Below are positions 50,394 through 58,988 of a stretch of DNA of 64,000 nucleotides, piece by piece. The DNA lies in assembly GCA_937951485.1 (NCBI GenBank), contig CALEDJ010000023.1, forward strand, positions 1 through 64,000. Direction: 5' to 3'. Below the pieces are notes generated by a model that made no database searches, was not told the DNA's origin, and worked only from the letters and a program-made list of their open reading frames with translations. How positions within the stretch are numbered: position 1 is the stretch's first letter; every line of letters starts with the position of its first letter. The position numbers were made by a program, and so were the translations under genes. Source of the stretch: an uncultured bacterium (GTDB lineage Bacteria > Hydrogenedentota > Hydrogenedentia > Hydrogenedentales > CAILVY01).

Positions 50394-52136
50394 TCACGAT
50401 CGTATCACCGTAACAAAGCGCGCGCCAGCCGCTTCGCCATTCTGTTCCAGCCGGCATTCGAGGCGGGTGTCGCCGGGTTCCGGGCGCAGGCCCGTAATCC
50501 GGGCGGACGATGCGCCAGGGGCGACCGCGGCATGACCCTCCGTGCCGCCGAATTTGAGATAGACCACGCCCTCCGTCCTGGCCGGCGCGAACGTGATGAC
50601 GGCGTCGTAGTTTCCGGCGCGCTCCACATGCACCTCCCAGTAGCCGGGCGTGTCGGCCATCCAGTTTTCCGCGCCGCGCCAGTCCTGCCGCGTAAGCGTG
50701 ATCGGGTTCTCGTGATCGCTGCCAAGATGAATCCGCACAGGCGCATACCCGCGCGTCGCGCTGACATCGGCGAACCAGGCCTCATACGCGGCCCGCAACT
50801 CTCGCACTGTTTCGGGGTGTTCTGCGGCCACGTCCTTTGTCTCCCCGGGATCGGCAGTCAAGTCATAGAGTTCCTCGCCATTCACCAGTTTCCAGCGCTG
50901 CGTGCGGACGGCGCTGTTCCTGAAGGCTTCTGGGGTGTCGCCGCGATGCCATTGGAAAAACAGCGTTCTGTCAGGCCACTGTCTGGCGGCTTCGCCGTCG
51001 CGCAGCAACGGCGCCAGGCTGACGCCGTCGAATGCGGGGGGCTTCTCCTCCGTCGCACCGCACAGTTCCAGCAGCGTGGGGGCGATATCAATGTGCGCAG
51101 CGATGCGGTCCACATCGCGCCCGCCATCAAGCGCCGCGGGCCAGCGCGCGAAGAAGGGCACGCGGATGCCGCCTTCGTAAACGGTGGTCTTCCAGCCGCG
51201 CATGCCCGCGTTGAAACGGTCTCCGACGCCCAAATCCTGCGCGCCGTTGTCGGTCATGAAGATGACTGCGGTGTGTCGGGTGAGGTCCATTTCGTCCAGC
51301 GCGTCCAGGATGCGCCCGACATTCTGGTCCACGTTGGCGATCATGCCATAGACCTGCGCCGTCTTTTCGTCCAGCCCGGCGGCGCGATACGGCGCGGCGT
51401 ACTCCTCCGCAACCTGCAGCGGCGTATGCGGCGCGTTATATGACACATACGTGAAAAAGGGCGCGTCCCGGTGCGCCGCGATGAAATGCAACGCCGCATC
51501 GGTGAAGATGTCCGTGCAGTACCCGCAACCTTTCACCGCTTTCCCGTTGTGCTGGAGCACAGGATCAAAATAGGTGTTTTCGCGTTCAAAAAATTCCGGG
51601 TCCGACGGCTGTGCGATGCCGCCGCCGTAATGCACGAGCGATTCCTCGAACCCCCGGTCCATGGGGCGCAGCGGATAGTTGTCGCCGAGATGCCATTTGC
51701 CGAAGATGCCGGTCCGGTAGCCCGCCGCCCGCAGCATCTCCGCCAAAGTCCTCTCGCGGGGATGCATCATGGACCGGCCCGCGTAAGTGTCCACCACCCC
51801 CGTCCGGTAGTTGTACCTGCCGGTCATCAGGCTGGCGCGCGTCGGCGAACACACCGGGCTGACGTGGAATTGCGTGAAGCGGACGCTCTCCCGGTGCAGG
51901 CGGTCCTGATGCGGCGTCTTCAGCACCGGGTTGCCATGACATCCCAAGTCGCCATAGCCCTGATCATCCGTGATGATCAGCACGACGTTCGGCCGCCTCC
52001 GCGCCGCGTCCCCGCGCGCCGAACGCAGGGAAACAGCGCCGAGCGCCGATCCGGCGGCCACCCCGAGGGACGCCCTGCCAAGAAAATGCCGCCGATTCAT
52101 TCCTTTCACGGCATGATTTCCACTACTGGTGGCCAT
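50394..52136 (-). CDS. Tat-exported formylglycine-dependent sulfatase
   Basis: 580 residues, type I sulfatase. Twin-arginine signal RRHFLGRASLGVAAGSALGA (RR at 15-16). The active-site motif CSPTRASLMTGR holds C96, the residue converted to formylglycine by an FGE or anaerobic enzyme. Metal-binding motifs ITDDQGYGDLGC and FMTDNGAQ are seen. A beta-rich extension beyond residue 455 may be a carbohydrate-binding or accessory domain. The ATG at 52136 is kept; an ATG at 52100 directly after AAAGGA is too close to its ribosome site. Expected role: removing sulfate esters from polysaccharides outside the cytoplasmic membrane. Confidence 0.88.
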   Translation of the reverse strand: MATSSGNHAVKGMNRRHFLGRASLGVAAGSALGAVSLRSARGDAARRRPNVVLIITDDQGYGDLGCHGNPVLKTPHQDRLHRESVRFTQFHVSPVCSPTRASLMTGRYNYRTGVVDTYAGRSMMHPRERTLAEMLRAAGYRTGIFGKWHLGDNYPLRPMDRGFEESLVHYGGGIAQPSDPEFFERENTYFDPVLQHNGKAVKGCGYCTDIFTDAALHFIAAHRDAPFFTYVSYNAPHTPLQVAEEYAAPYRAAGLDEKTAQVYGMIANVDQNVGRILDALDEMDLTRHTAVIFMTDNGAQDLGVGDRFNAGMRGWKTTVYEGGIRVPFFARWPAALDGGRDVDRIAAHIDIAPTLLELCGATEEKPPAFDGVSLAPLLRDGEAARQWPDRTLFFQWHRGDTPEAFRNSAVRTQRWKLVNGEELYDLTADPGETKDVAAEHPETVRELRAAYEAWFADVSATRGYAPVRIHLGSDHENPITLTRQDWRGAENWMADTPGYWEVHVERAGNYDAVITFAPARTEGVVYLKFGGTEGHAAVAPGASSARITGLRPEPGDTRLECRLEQNGEAAGARFVTVIRS

Positions 52137-52175
52137 ATAAGTTTTTCACCAGGTCCAATCGTTGTTTCCATTTCC

Positions 52176-52337
52176 GTAACATTTCAGCCGCATGGCGACA
52201 GAGGCAGCCGATATCGCACCTCCTCCATACCCGTCACTGCGAGTCCCACACCGCCTTCGCTCAGCGGCGCGGCGCGCCGCACCGCCGGCAATGACGGGAT
52301 TACGCGCAGTGATTCCTTCAGTGGGCTAAAATGTTAC
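52176..52337. mobile_element. MITE-like element (162 bp) forming the 3' end of the sulfotransferase gene
   Basis: The left end GTAACATTTCAGCC (52176-52189) and right end GGCTAAAATGTTAC (52324-52337) are inverted repeats with one mismatch. The interior contains CACTGCGAGTCCCACACCGC and a GGCGCGGCGCGCCGC palindrome-rich stretch. The right end overlaps the last codons and stop of the minus-strand sulfotransferase gene. Confidence 0.65.
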
Positions 52338-53774
52338 GTATCCCAGTATTTGAATCTCATCGGCCAGTTGTTCTTCCACCATGGCGATGAGCGGACCATA
52401 TCGCTCCATGTTCTCGCGCCATCCCTGCACCAGCGCGCGCGGCCTCCCCGTATCCGAATACAGCGACACCTTGATCTGCAGGAACTTCTCCGCGAGTTCA
52501 CAATCCAGATTCAGGAAATCGAATATTTTCCCAAACGCGCTTTGGGGGTCCAGGACAAGGTCCTCATAACGCATCGGCAATATCTCATAGCGATCCGGTA
52601 CTGGTTCCACATACCAGGTGCGCACGTGCTCTTTGAATGCCTCCGCCACAGTCATGCCCTTTTTGTAGCAGGCCCGCCGATACTCGCGGTCAATGGTGCT
52701 GGCGTAGAAGAAGTCCACCTCGTTCAGAAACTCCTCCTGTCGGATGTCCGTTTTTCGATTTACTTCGGCATATTCCAGGAATGAAATCATCACATCCCGG
52801 GGATCCCGCTGCAAACGAATGACCTTTTGCGGCAAGTCAAGCCCCGGCAGAAACCGTCGCCATTCGTCTTCAAGGTATGGGGGGGAGGGGCTGTGCGATT
52901 TGACGGTCAACGTGTACTGCGGTCCCTCCGTAAACTGTCCATAGATGCTTTGGCACCTCAGACCGCTGGAACCCTGAAGCACGGATTGCAGGAAATTGCT
53001 TCCCGCGCGCGGGTATGACAACACGACGGCGGGCAACGGATAGGGCAATTTTGCAGCAGTTTCGCGCGCGCGCGCCACCTGCAGTTTGGAGCGGATCGGC
53101 TGCACCTGCACCGTTTTCACGATTGAGCGATCATCCACCAGAATTCTTTCAAGCAGGGCATCGTCCTGAACAATGTGGTCCAGGGTGCGCTTGTCATTCA
53201 GAATGCGGCGCAAATACGCGATGTTCGACTCATCCCATATGCCGGACTGCGCCAGTTTTTCCGCTACTGCGCGCCGCACCGGAGCCTGTGTGACAATCCA
53301 TGCTGAAAGCGATTCCGATTTCAGCGCCTCTTGAATCAAGCGTTTTGACAGCGCTTCATCGCCCGCCAGGAAGGGCAACGTTTGGGGATTTCGTATAATG
53401 GTTTTCAGTGCGCCTGCAAAGGGTTCCTGCCACAGGGGGCCGGACGACAGTTTTTCAAGCACCTCCCGCTGCACGCGTTTGTCATCAATCACGCGCATTG
53501 TCTGGATCGCTTCCTCCCGATACTGTCCCCGGGACAAAATGTGACATATCATTTTGCGCGCGTCGTCGTCTTCCAGCAGATTCCCCACCAGATGCTCATC
53601 CGCGATAGCGTGGATTACGTCCGGGCATGCAACAATCGGCTTCAAGACATCCGCTTTTGCCGCCAGTTTCTCTTGGATTTCAATTGTATTGCCCAGCGCT
53701 TCGAGTAACGGCTCACTTTTCTTGACGCGACTGATCAGCCATTTCTGGAATCGCCGCCTGATGTCTAATCCCAT
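52326..53774 (-). CDS. PAPS-dependent sulfotransferase with N-terminal helical-repeat region
   Basis: 482 residues. The C-terminal half (about 245-482) is a sulfotransferase domain: 5' phosphosulfate loop SYPRAGSNFLQSVL, 3' phosphate-binding RLQRDPRDVMISF and RYEDLV. The N-terminal 240 residues are helical, with loosely repeated 25-residue units (LVGNLLEDDDARKMICHIL; ILNDKRTLDHIVQDDALLER), and match no domain I know. It precedes no other gene on the minus strand but follows Wzt (48 bases) and Wzm in one operon. The likely role is sulfating the exported polysaccharide or its lipid-linked precursor. Residues VTF and the stop are encoded by the MITE-like terminal repeat. Confidence 0.82.
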   Translation of the reverse strand: MGLDIRRRFQKWLISRVKKSEPLLEALGNTIEIQEKLAAKADVLKPIVACPDVIHAIADEHLVGNLLEDDDARKMICHILSRGQYREEAIQTMRVIDDKRVQREVLEKLSSGPLWQEPFAGALKTIIRNPQTLPFLAGDEALSKRLIQEALKSESLSAWIVTQAPVRRAVAEKLAQSGIWDESNIAYLRRILNDKRTLDHIVQDDALLERILVDDRSIVKTVQVQPIRSKLQVARARETAAKLPYPLPAVVLSYPRAGSNFLQSVLQGSSGLRCQSIYGQFTEGPQYTLTVKSHSPSPPYLEDEWRRFLPGLDLPQKVIRLQRDPRDVMISFLEYAEVNRKTDIRQEEFLNEVDFFYASTIDREYRRACYKKGMTVAEAFKEHVRTWYVEPVPDRYEILPMRYEDLVLDPQSAFGKIFDFLNLDCELAEKFLQIKVSLYSDTGRPRALVQGWRENMERYGPLIAMVEEQLADEIQILGYVTF

Positions 53775-53822
53775 GATGTTGTGTCCCTGATGCGTTGTTG
53801 GATGAAGTTGTTTTCGCTTGTT

Positions 53823-55148
53823 TCAGAGGGGAGTACTGTCAACGTTTTCCCCATCCACAGAAAACGAATATGAATGCTGGATGTGTTTGATGCCCACGCA
53901 ACGGCGCCCGCCGCTCTCTACGAAAAACTCTTTCACAATGTTTCGCCAGAGATAATGCTGCCCATCGGCTATCGGCATCACGATCACATAATGCCCGGGG
54001 CAGAAGTCGAAATCCGGAATGCGTACTTCGTAGGTAACATGACCGCTATGGATGTTGGCGAAACGGTCATCTTCCGCCGTGGCAATGGAGGCAATAAGCA
54101 GACCGTCTTTCCGGAAAAAATTGATCGTCGAAAACAAATGCTGGACATGACGTCGCAATCTGAAGGAAACACGGATAACAACTTCACCGTGGATTCTGAT
54201 CACGTCCGTTTTTCGTCCGTCCACCAATAGTTCACAGTGGATGTCTTCCACGCAGTCACTCTCAGGATGTATCGGGCCATAAAGGGTATTTTCGGATTTC
54301 TCCGTCGTTTCAATCTTCAAGGATTGCTTCTGTTGGTTTTCTGTCGCGCTGGCGCTTTTCGGCGGTTTTTGGCGCGAGAGTTTCTCCTTTTCCTGTGTCT
54401 CCAGAAAACTATTATACGCCTCGACAGCGTCCCGGGACGGGCCGATGGCCATGATGCGGCCTTTATGCAACCAGATCGCCTCCTTGCAGAGTTTGATGAC
54501 TGCGCTTTGGGAATGGGAAACGAAAACAACAGTGACGTTCTGTGATTTCAATTCTTCCAAGCGGGCAAAGCATTTGTTCTGGAAGGCGTAATCGCCGACA
54601 GCGAGAATCTCGTCAATCAGTAGAATTTCGGGTTTCAGATGCGCGGCGACGGCGAAGCCAAGCCTTGCTTTCATGCCGCTGCTGTAGGTTTCGATGGGGC
54701 TGGTGATGAATTCCTCAAGTTCGGAGAAGTCAACAATTTCATCCACGATCGCCTTGGTCTCTTTTCGGTTGAAGCCGTGGAGGGCGGCGGCGTTATAGAT
54801 GTTGTCGAGGCCGGAGAGGGCGGGATTGAAACCCGCGCCGAGATTGATGAGGGCCTGGACGCGGCCGTCCATGACAATGCGGCCGGCGTCGGGCTTGACG
54901 ATGCCGTTCATCATTTTGAGCAGCGTGCTCTTGCCGGAACCGTTGCGCCCGATGAGCGCAAGGGTGTCGCCCTGTTCGAGTTCAAACGAGACGTCGTTGA
55001 CGGCAAAGAACTCATCTTTGCGCAGTTCGAGGGAGGGCTTCCTGCCGAGGATGTGGTCGAAGAGGTCGCGCATGCCGTAGCCGAGGTGGGCGTTGGCGTT
55101 GCGGGAGTATTTCTTGAAGACATTCTGCACCTGGACAATCGGGGCCAT
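53823..55148 (-). CDS. Wzt-like ABC transporter ATPase for surface polysaccharide export
   Basis: 441 residues, starting at the ATG preceded by GGAGAAA. Walker A GRNGSGKST, signature YSSGMKARLGFAVA and Walker B ILLIDEILAVGD belong to the TagH/Wzt/KpsT branch. The C-terminal extension (about 300-441) has the beta-sandwich pattern of Wzt_C (VVIRVSFRLRRHVQH, YVIVMPIADGQHYLWRN), which recognises the modified end of the glycan. One base separates it from the permease stop. Together with Wzm it moves an undecaprenyl-linked polysaccharide across the inner membrane. Confidence 0.9.
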   Translation of the reverse strand: MAPIVQVQNVFKKYSRNANAHLGYGMRDLFDHILGRKPSLELRKDEFFAVNDVSFELEQGDTLALIGRNGSGKSTLLKMMNGIVKPDAGRIVMDGRVQALINLGAGFNPALSGLDNIYNAAALHGFNRKETKAIVDEIVDFSELEEFITSPIETYSSGMKARLGFAVAAHLKPEILLIDEILAVGDYAFQNKCFARLEELKSQNVTVVFVSHSQSAVIKLCKEAIWLHKGRIMAIGPSRDAVEAYNSFLETQEKEKLSRQKPPKSASATENQQKQSLKIETTEKSENTLYGPIHPESDCVEDIHCELLVDGRKTDVIRIHGEVVIRVSFRLRRHVQHLFSTINFFRKDGLLIASIATAEDDRFANIHSGHVTYEVRIPDFDFCPGHYVIVMPIADGQHYLWRNIVKEFFVESGGRRCVGIKHIQHSYSFSVDGENVDSTPL

Positions 55149-55149
55149 G

Positions 55150-56013
55150 CTACGCTTTCTCCGAGAGCACGGTGAGGGATATATGAAATATGAACCATGA
55201 GAAAAGGAATAACAATCCGAAAAGGATGCCGCGTGCAAGGAATTCGGCGGGGTAGTGCATGGCATTTTCCGTGGCGAGGGTGCGCAGGTCAAGGAAGATG
55301 GGGGCGATGGGGCTGGTGGTGTGGAGCCACGCCCAGGCGCCGGTGAGCGGCAAGGGCCACAGCACGGGCGACAGGTAGCGGTAGGGGCCGAGGCCGATAC
55401 GGATCGCGGTGGCCACGTCGGAGTAGATGGCGTTGAGCGGGGCGAAAAAGAGGCCGATGGCCGCTCCCACGAGAATGACGGACGGGAACAGCAGCAGGAA
55501 CTTGATGAACCCGACAGGGGAGAAGGCGCTCAGGCCCTCAGCCAGGGCGCTGCGGCACAGAAGCAGCGAAAAGAACAGCATCGCCAGGAGGCGGAAAAAG
55601 CAGTTGAAGGCGATGCGGAAAATCACCGAGAGGATGAGCGCTTCCGGCGGCAGTTTCAGGTGCGAGAGCAACGGCTTGGATGTTCTCACCAGGGTCACCA
55701 TGCGCATGACGGACTCCACGAAGGTGGCGTACATGAGCAGGCCGTAGATAATGAAAATAGAATAGGGCATGCCGGTTTCGCCGGGGGTGATGACACGGGA
55801 TCGCTTGAGCGCATAGAAAATGAAGCCGAGCACAAGCGGGTCAATGAGTTCCCAGACCATGCCGAATTGGGATTTGGCATAGTCCGATTTGATGTCCCTG
55901 ACCACGAGCCGCAACGCCATGTAACGCGACTGAATCATACCGCGCACCATGGCCCGGATCACGTTCTTCGGGCTATAGGTCTCCGATTGTGGAGTATATA
56001 CCACCCTTGGCAT
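55150..56013 (-). CDS. Wzm/TagG-like ABC-2 polysaccharide export permease
   Basis: 287 residues. The N-terminal amphipathic/RD segment (RLVVRDIKSDYAKSQFGMVW) is followed by about six transmembrane helices; the C-terminal pattern FLARGILFGLLFLFSWFIFH fits the ABC-2 family. Upstream open frame to 56487 is repeats and excluded. The ATG at 56013 has AGAGGA about 14 bases upstream, a weak site. First gene of the Wzm-Wzt-sulfotransferase operon on the minus strand. Confidence 0.87.
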   Translation of the reverse strand: MPRVVYTPQSETYSPKNVIRAMVRGMIQSRYMALRLVVRDIKSDYAKSQFGMVWELIDPLVLGFIFYALKRSRVITPGETGMPYSIFIIYGLLMYATFVESVMRMVTLVRTSKPLLSHLKLPPEALILSVIFRIAFNCFFRLLAMLFFSLLLCRSALAEGLSAFSPVGFIKFLLLFPSVILVGAAIGLFFAPLNAIYSDVATAIRIGLGPYRYLSPVLWPLPLTGAWAWLHTTSPIAPIFLDLRTLATENAMHYPAEFLARGILFGLLFLFSWFIFHISLTVLSEKA

Positions 56014-56326
56014 TACAGGTTGTCTATCCTCTTCCCGGGATTCTTGCCGCTTGGGATATGCCGGGCAATATGCCGTAGTCCCTGCTGAGTGAGAATAAGA
56101 GGACGCGCCGCCAAATGCAAGCGGAATGGCGACAGGTGTCCCGCCCGCCAGGCTGAAGCCTGTACTCCAGAACTTTGCCAGGCGGAAGCCAGTACTCCGG
56201 AACGGCGGGCCTGTCGTGATCGCTCTCCGGTCTTTCAATTTGCGGCATGGCCGGATACAATGGGAAAAAGCACGGGCTGAAGGGCGCGGATAGGCGTTGC
56301 AATCACGGGAAAAAGGAGCATCGGTC
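56014..56326. other. Divergent intergenic region with a direct-repeat pair
   Basis: No gene is supported in 313 bases. It holds two copies of the CAGGCTGAAGCCTG-type repeat (56149-56203). No clear promoter for either divergent gene was recognised. Confidence 0.5.
56149..56203. repeat. Direct repeats of a CAGGCTGAAGCCTG hairpin unit
   Basis: Two 25-base copies 30 bases apart (56149-56173 and 56179-56203), differing at four positions. A third copy in inverted orientation is at 26057-26081. The core CAGGCT-AGCCTG is palindromic in two of the three copies. Confidence 0.65.
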
Positions 56327-58630
56327 ATGCGGAATGCCGGAATTCTATTGCTTGGCGCGTTGTGTTGCGGTATATGCTTCCAAGTGGCGGGCGCGATTAC
56401 CCTGGATGAATCGTCTGCGGAAGCGGAGGCATGGGGCTTTCGTCCCGACGCCGCGCGTCCGCCGGAATTGAATCCGCCGTCGTTCACCTGGCGGCCCGTG
56501 AAAGACGCGGCGGGCTATCGCCTGCAGGTCGCGGCGGATGCCGCGTTTCAGAAAATCGTTCACGAGGCTTCCAGCCCATGGTCGGCGCACTGTCCGGCGG
56601 AACCCCTGCCGCCGGGCGCATACCATTGGCGCTATGCCGCCGTGGACGTTTCCGGCGAACAAAGCGCCTGGAGCGGGATCCGGGCTTTCTCGATGTCAGC
56701 GGACCTGCCTGTGTATCCCAAGCCCACGCGGGCGGCGCTGGCAGCACACATCCCGCGGGGGCATCCGCGCTTGTTCCTGCATCCGGACGAAGTCGCCCGA
56801 TTCCAGGAATTCATCGCCGGGCCGCTGGCGGAGAACTGGGCGGCGCTGCGCCGGGAAGCCGACAAGCACCTGGAAAGTCCGCCGGACACTTCGGAGCCGC
56901 CGTTGTACCCGGAAGGGACGGTGCGCAAGGGCGAGGAATGGCGGAAAATCTGGTGGGGCAACCGGATGCGTTCAGTGGCCGTGGGCGAAGCGGCGGCGAC
57001 CCTCGCGTTGGTCTATCGCCTGAGCGGTGATCGCGTCTATGGCGAGGCCGCGCGCGACCTGGTCATGGCCGCGATGGAATGGGACCCCGCCGGGTCCACC
57101 AACTACCGTTACAACGACGAGGCGGCCATGCCGCTCCTGTATCTCCCCGCGCGCGCCTACACATGGGCGCAGGACTGCTTCACGCCGGAACAGCGCGCGC
57201 GCGTGTACGAGCGGATGGCCGCGCGCGGCGCAGACTGTTACAACTACCTTTTGGCCGCGCGACACCTCTGGCGGCCCTATGACAGCCACTCCAACCGCGC
57301 ATGGCACAAACTCGGCGAATTGTCGCTGGCCTTTTACGGCGAGATACCCCAAGCGGAGGAATGGCTCGATTTCGCGCTTACCGTCTTCTTCACCTGCTAT
57401 CCGGTGTGGGGCGGCAACGACGGCGGCTGGCATGAAGGCGTCTCCTACTGGAACAGTTACATGGTCCGATTTCTGCACTGGGCCGCCGCGTCGCAGCCGA
57501 TTCTCGGCATTGACCCCTTCGAAAAACCGTTCTTCCGCGAAACCGGCTACTACGGCATGTACACCCTGCCGCCCGGCGCGAAAGCCGGCGCCTTCGGCGA
57601 CCTCGCCGCCCAGGCCGACTCGAACCGCATCGCCCCGCTCATGCGCCAACTCGCCGCGGGCGCGCGCAACCCCCACTGGCAATGGTACGCCGACGCGCAC
57701 GACGCATCCATCGGCGGCTACCACGGCCTGATCTGCGCTGTGCGCCTGCATGGCGTCGCCTCGGAAGTCCCTGTGGCGCTGCCGTCATCCCGGGCGTTTC
57801 CGGACGTCGGCCTTGCCGTCATGAACACCAATCTCCTCGACGGCGCGGACAACATCCAGGTGCATTTCAAGAGCAGCCCCTACGGCCGCCAGAGTCACGG
57901 CTACAATTCCAACAACAGTTTTCTCCTTAACATCAATGGCCAATGCGCCCTGATTGCATCGGGACGCCGCGACATCCACGGCAGCCCGCACCATGTGAAA
58001 TGGATGTGGGAGAGCAAATCGGACAACTCCATCCTCGTGGACGGCAAGGGCCAGATCGTGCATTCCGCCAAGGCCACGGGGCGCATCACGCACTTCCAGA
58101 CCACCCCCGAACTGGATTGCGTCGTCGGCGAGGCCGGCGAATCCTATACGAACCTGCACCGGTGGACCCGCCGCATTCTCTTCTTCAAGCCCTACGGCAT
58201 GATCATCCACGACGTGCTCGAAGCCCCGGCGCCGGCGACCTATCAATGGCTGCTTCACGCCCCCGCCCCGGCATTCACGATCGGCGAGAATGCGGCGTCC
58301 TGGGCGGGCGAACCGGGCCGCGTGGATGTGCAATTCCTGCACCCCGCGGGACTGCGCCTCTCGCAATCCGGCGAATTCGACACGCCCCCCCACGATTGGG
58401 CCTCATTCACCCTCGATGAATGGCACCTCCGCGCCGAAACCCGGGAAAAGGCCGAAAAACAACAGTTTGTGACGTGGATTCGCATCAACGACGCGCCGGT
58501 CGCCGCCACATTGCACTCAGAAGACGCAACGCACATCGTCCGCCTGCAACTGCCCGACCGCGAAACAACAATCACCCTGCACCCCGACCAGTTCCGGGTG
58601 GAAGGTTTTGATGCTGTGATGGGCGATTGA
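56327..58630 (+). CDS. Exported heparinase II/III-like polysaccharide lyase
   Basis: 767 residues with a signal peptide (about 1-24). After a fibronectin-like N-terminal part (FTWRPVKDAAGYRLQVAADA) comes an alpha/alpha-toroid (from about 180) with YNDEAAMPLLYLPARAY and HEGVSYWNSYMV. The C-terminal half is the heparinase-type beta-sandwich (HGYNSNNSFLLNINGQ, WESKSDNSILVDGKGQ). AAGGAG stands nine bases before the ATG. Such lyases cleave uronic-acid glycans by beta-elimination; the exact PL family and substrate are undetermined. Products would suit the GH88-like enzyme at 29817. Confidence 0.78.
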   Translation: MRNAGILLLGALCCGICFQVAGAITLDESSAEAEAWGFRPDAARPPELNPPSFTWRPVKDAAGYRLQVAADAAFQKIVHEASSPWSAHCPAEPLPPGAYHWRYAAVDVSGEQSAWSGIRAFSMSADLPVYPKPTRAALAAHIPRGHPRLFLHPDEVARFQEFIAGPLAENWAALRREADKHLESPPDTSEPPLYPEGTVRKGEEWRKIWWGNRMRSVAVGEAAATLALVYRLSGDRVYGEAARDLVMAAMEWDPAGSTNYRYNDEAAMPLLYLPARAYTWAQDCFTPEQRARVYERMAARGADCYNYLLAARHLWRPYDSHSNRAWHKLGELSLAFYGEIPQAEEWLDFALTVFFTCYPVWGGNDGGWHEGVSYWNSYMVRFLHWAAASQPILGIDPFEKPFFRETGYYGMYTLPPGAKAGAFGDLAAQADSNRIAPLMRQLAAGARNPHWQWYADAHDASIGGYHGLICAVRLHGVASEVPVALPSSRAFPDVGLAVMNTNLLDGADNIQVHFKSSPYGRQSHGYNSNNSFLLNINGQCALIASGRRDIHGSPHHVKWMWESKSDNSILVDGKGQIVHSAKATGRITHFQTTPELDCVVGEAGESYTNLHRWTRRILFFKPYGMIIHDVLEAPAPATYQWLLHAPAPAFTIGENAASWAGEPGRVDVQFLHPAGLRLSQSGEFDTPPHDWASFTLDEWHLRAETREKAEKQQFVTWIRINDAPVAATLHSEDATHIVRLQLPDRETTITLHPDQFRVEGFDAVMGD

Positions 58631-58683
58631 GCCAGTGACGGATTCTCCTCGTTACAACGATCCCGCGGTGGAACGCATTACCA

Positions 58684-58741
58684 CGACGCTTCCGCGTCGC
58701 GGGGACATGGCGGCGCGTTTCAGGGGAATACATCGTTCCCC
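58684..58741. terminator. Two hairpins between convergent genes
   Basis: CGACGC-TTCC-GCGTCG (58684-58699) and GGGGAA-TACATCG-TTCCCC (58723-58741). Either could terminate transcription from the lyase gene or the oxidoreductase gene. Neither is followed by a T-run. Confidence 0.4.
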
Positions 58742-58817
58742 GGCATAGAGCGTCTCAGGCATGCATTGCGCCGCAGGCGCGGAGCGACGAGGGGACAAGG
58801 TTCCCGATTCTAAAGTC

Positions 58818-58838
58818 TGTTGTTCACGCTTCAGCGTG
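58818..58838 (+). repeat. Short hairpin repeat (copy 2)
   Basis: TGTTGTTCACGCTTCAGCGTG folds as CACGC-TTCA-GCGTG. Compared with 33175-33195 it has four transitions, with both arms changed together. Confidence 0.5.
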
Positions 58839-58988
58839 CCAAGTTCTTCGTGCGCTGTGGTTCCGGGCTGAAGACCAGAAAGCCACCGCAGCGGTTTCCG
58901 AAAACTCCACCCGGCCGCCCATCCTCGTAACCTTCTGATATACTTCTCCCCCTTTATGTCGCAAGAAGGCCAAGAAGGCCGGTGACAT

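Larger units (their letters stand above)
58631..58988. other. Convergent intergenic region with hairpins
   Basis: No gene in 358 bases. Contents: two hairpins (58684-58741), the second copy of the TGTTGTTCA hairpin repeat (58818-58838) and two identical 9-nt units AAGAAGGCC (58963-58980). Confidence 0.55.

Noticed and set aside
50273-50413. Longer N-terminus for the UroD-like protein
   Set aside because: The added residues (SRAGGNPETQ) come from a REP-type hairpin repeat, and the ATG at 50272 has its own AGGA site.
58631-58988. Small genes in the convergent gap
   Set aside because: Only hairpins and repeat units are present; no frame with a ribosome site.
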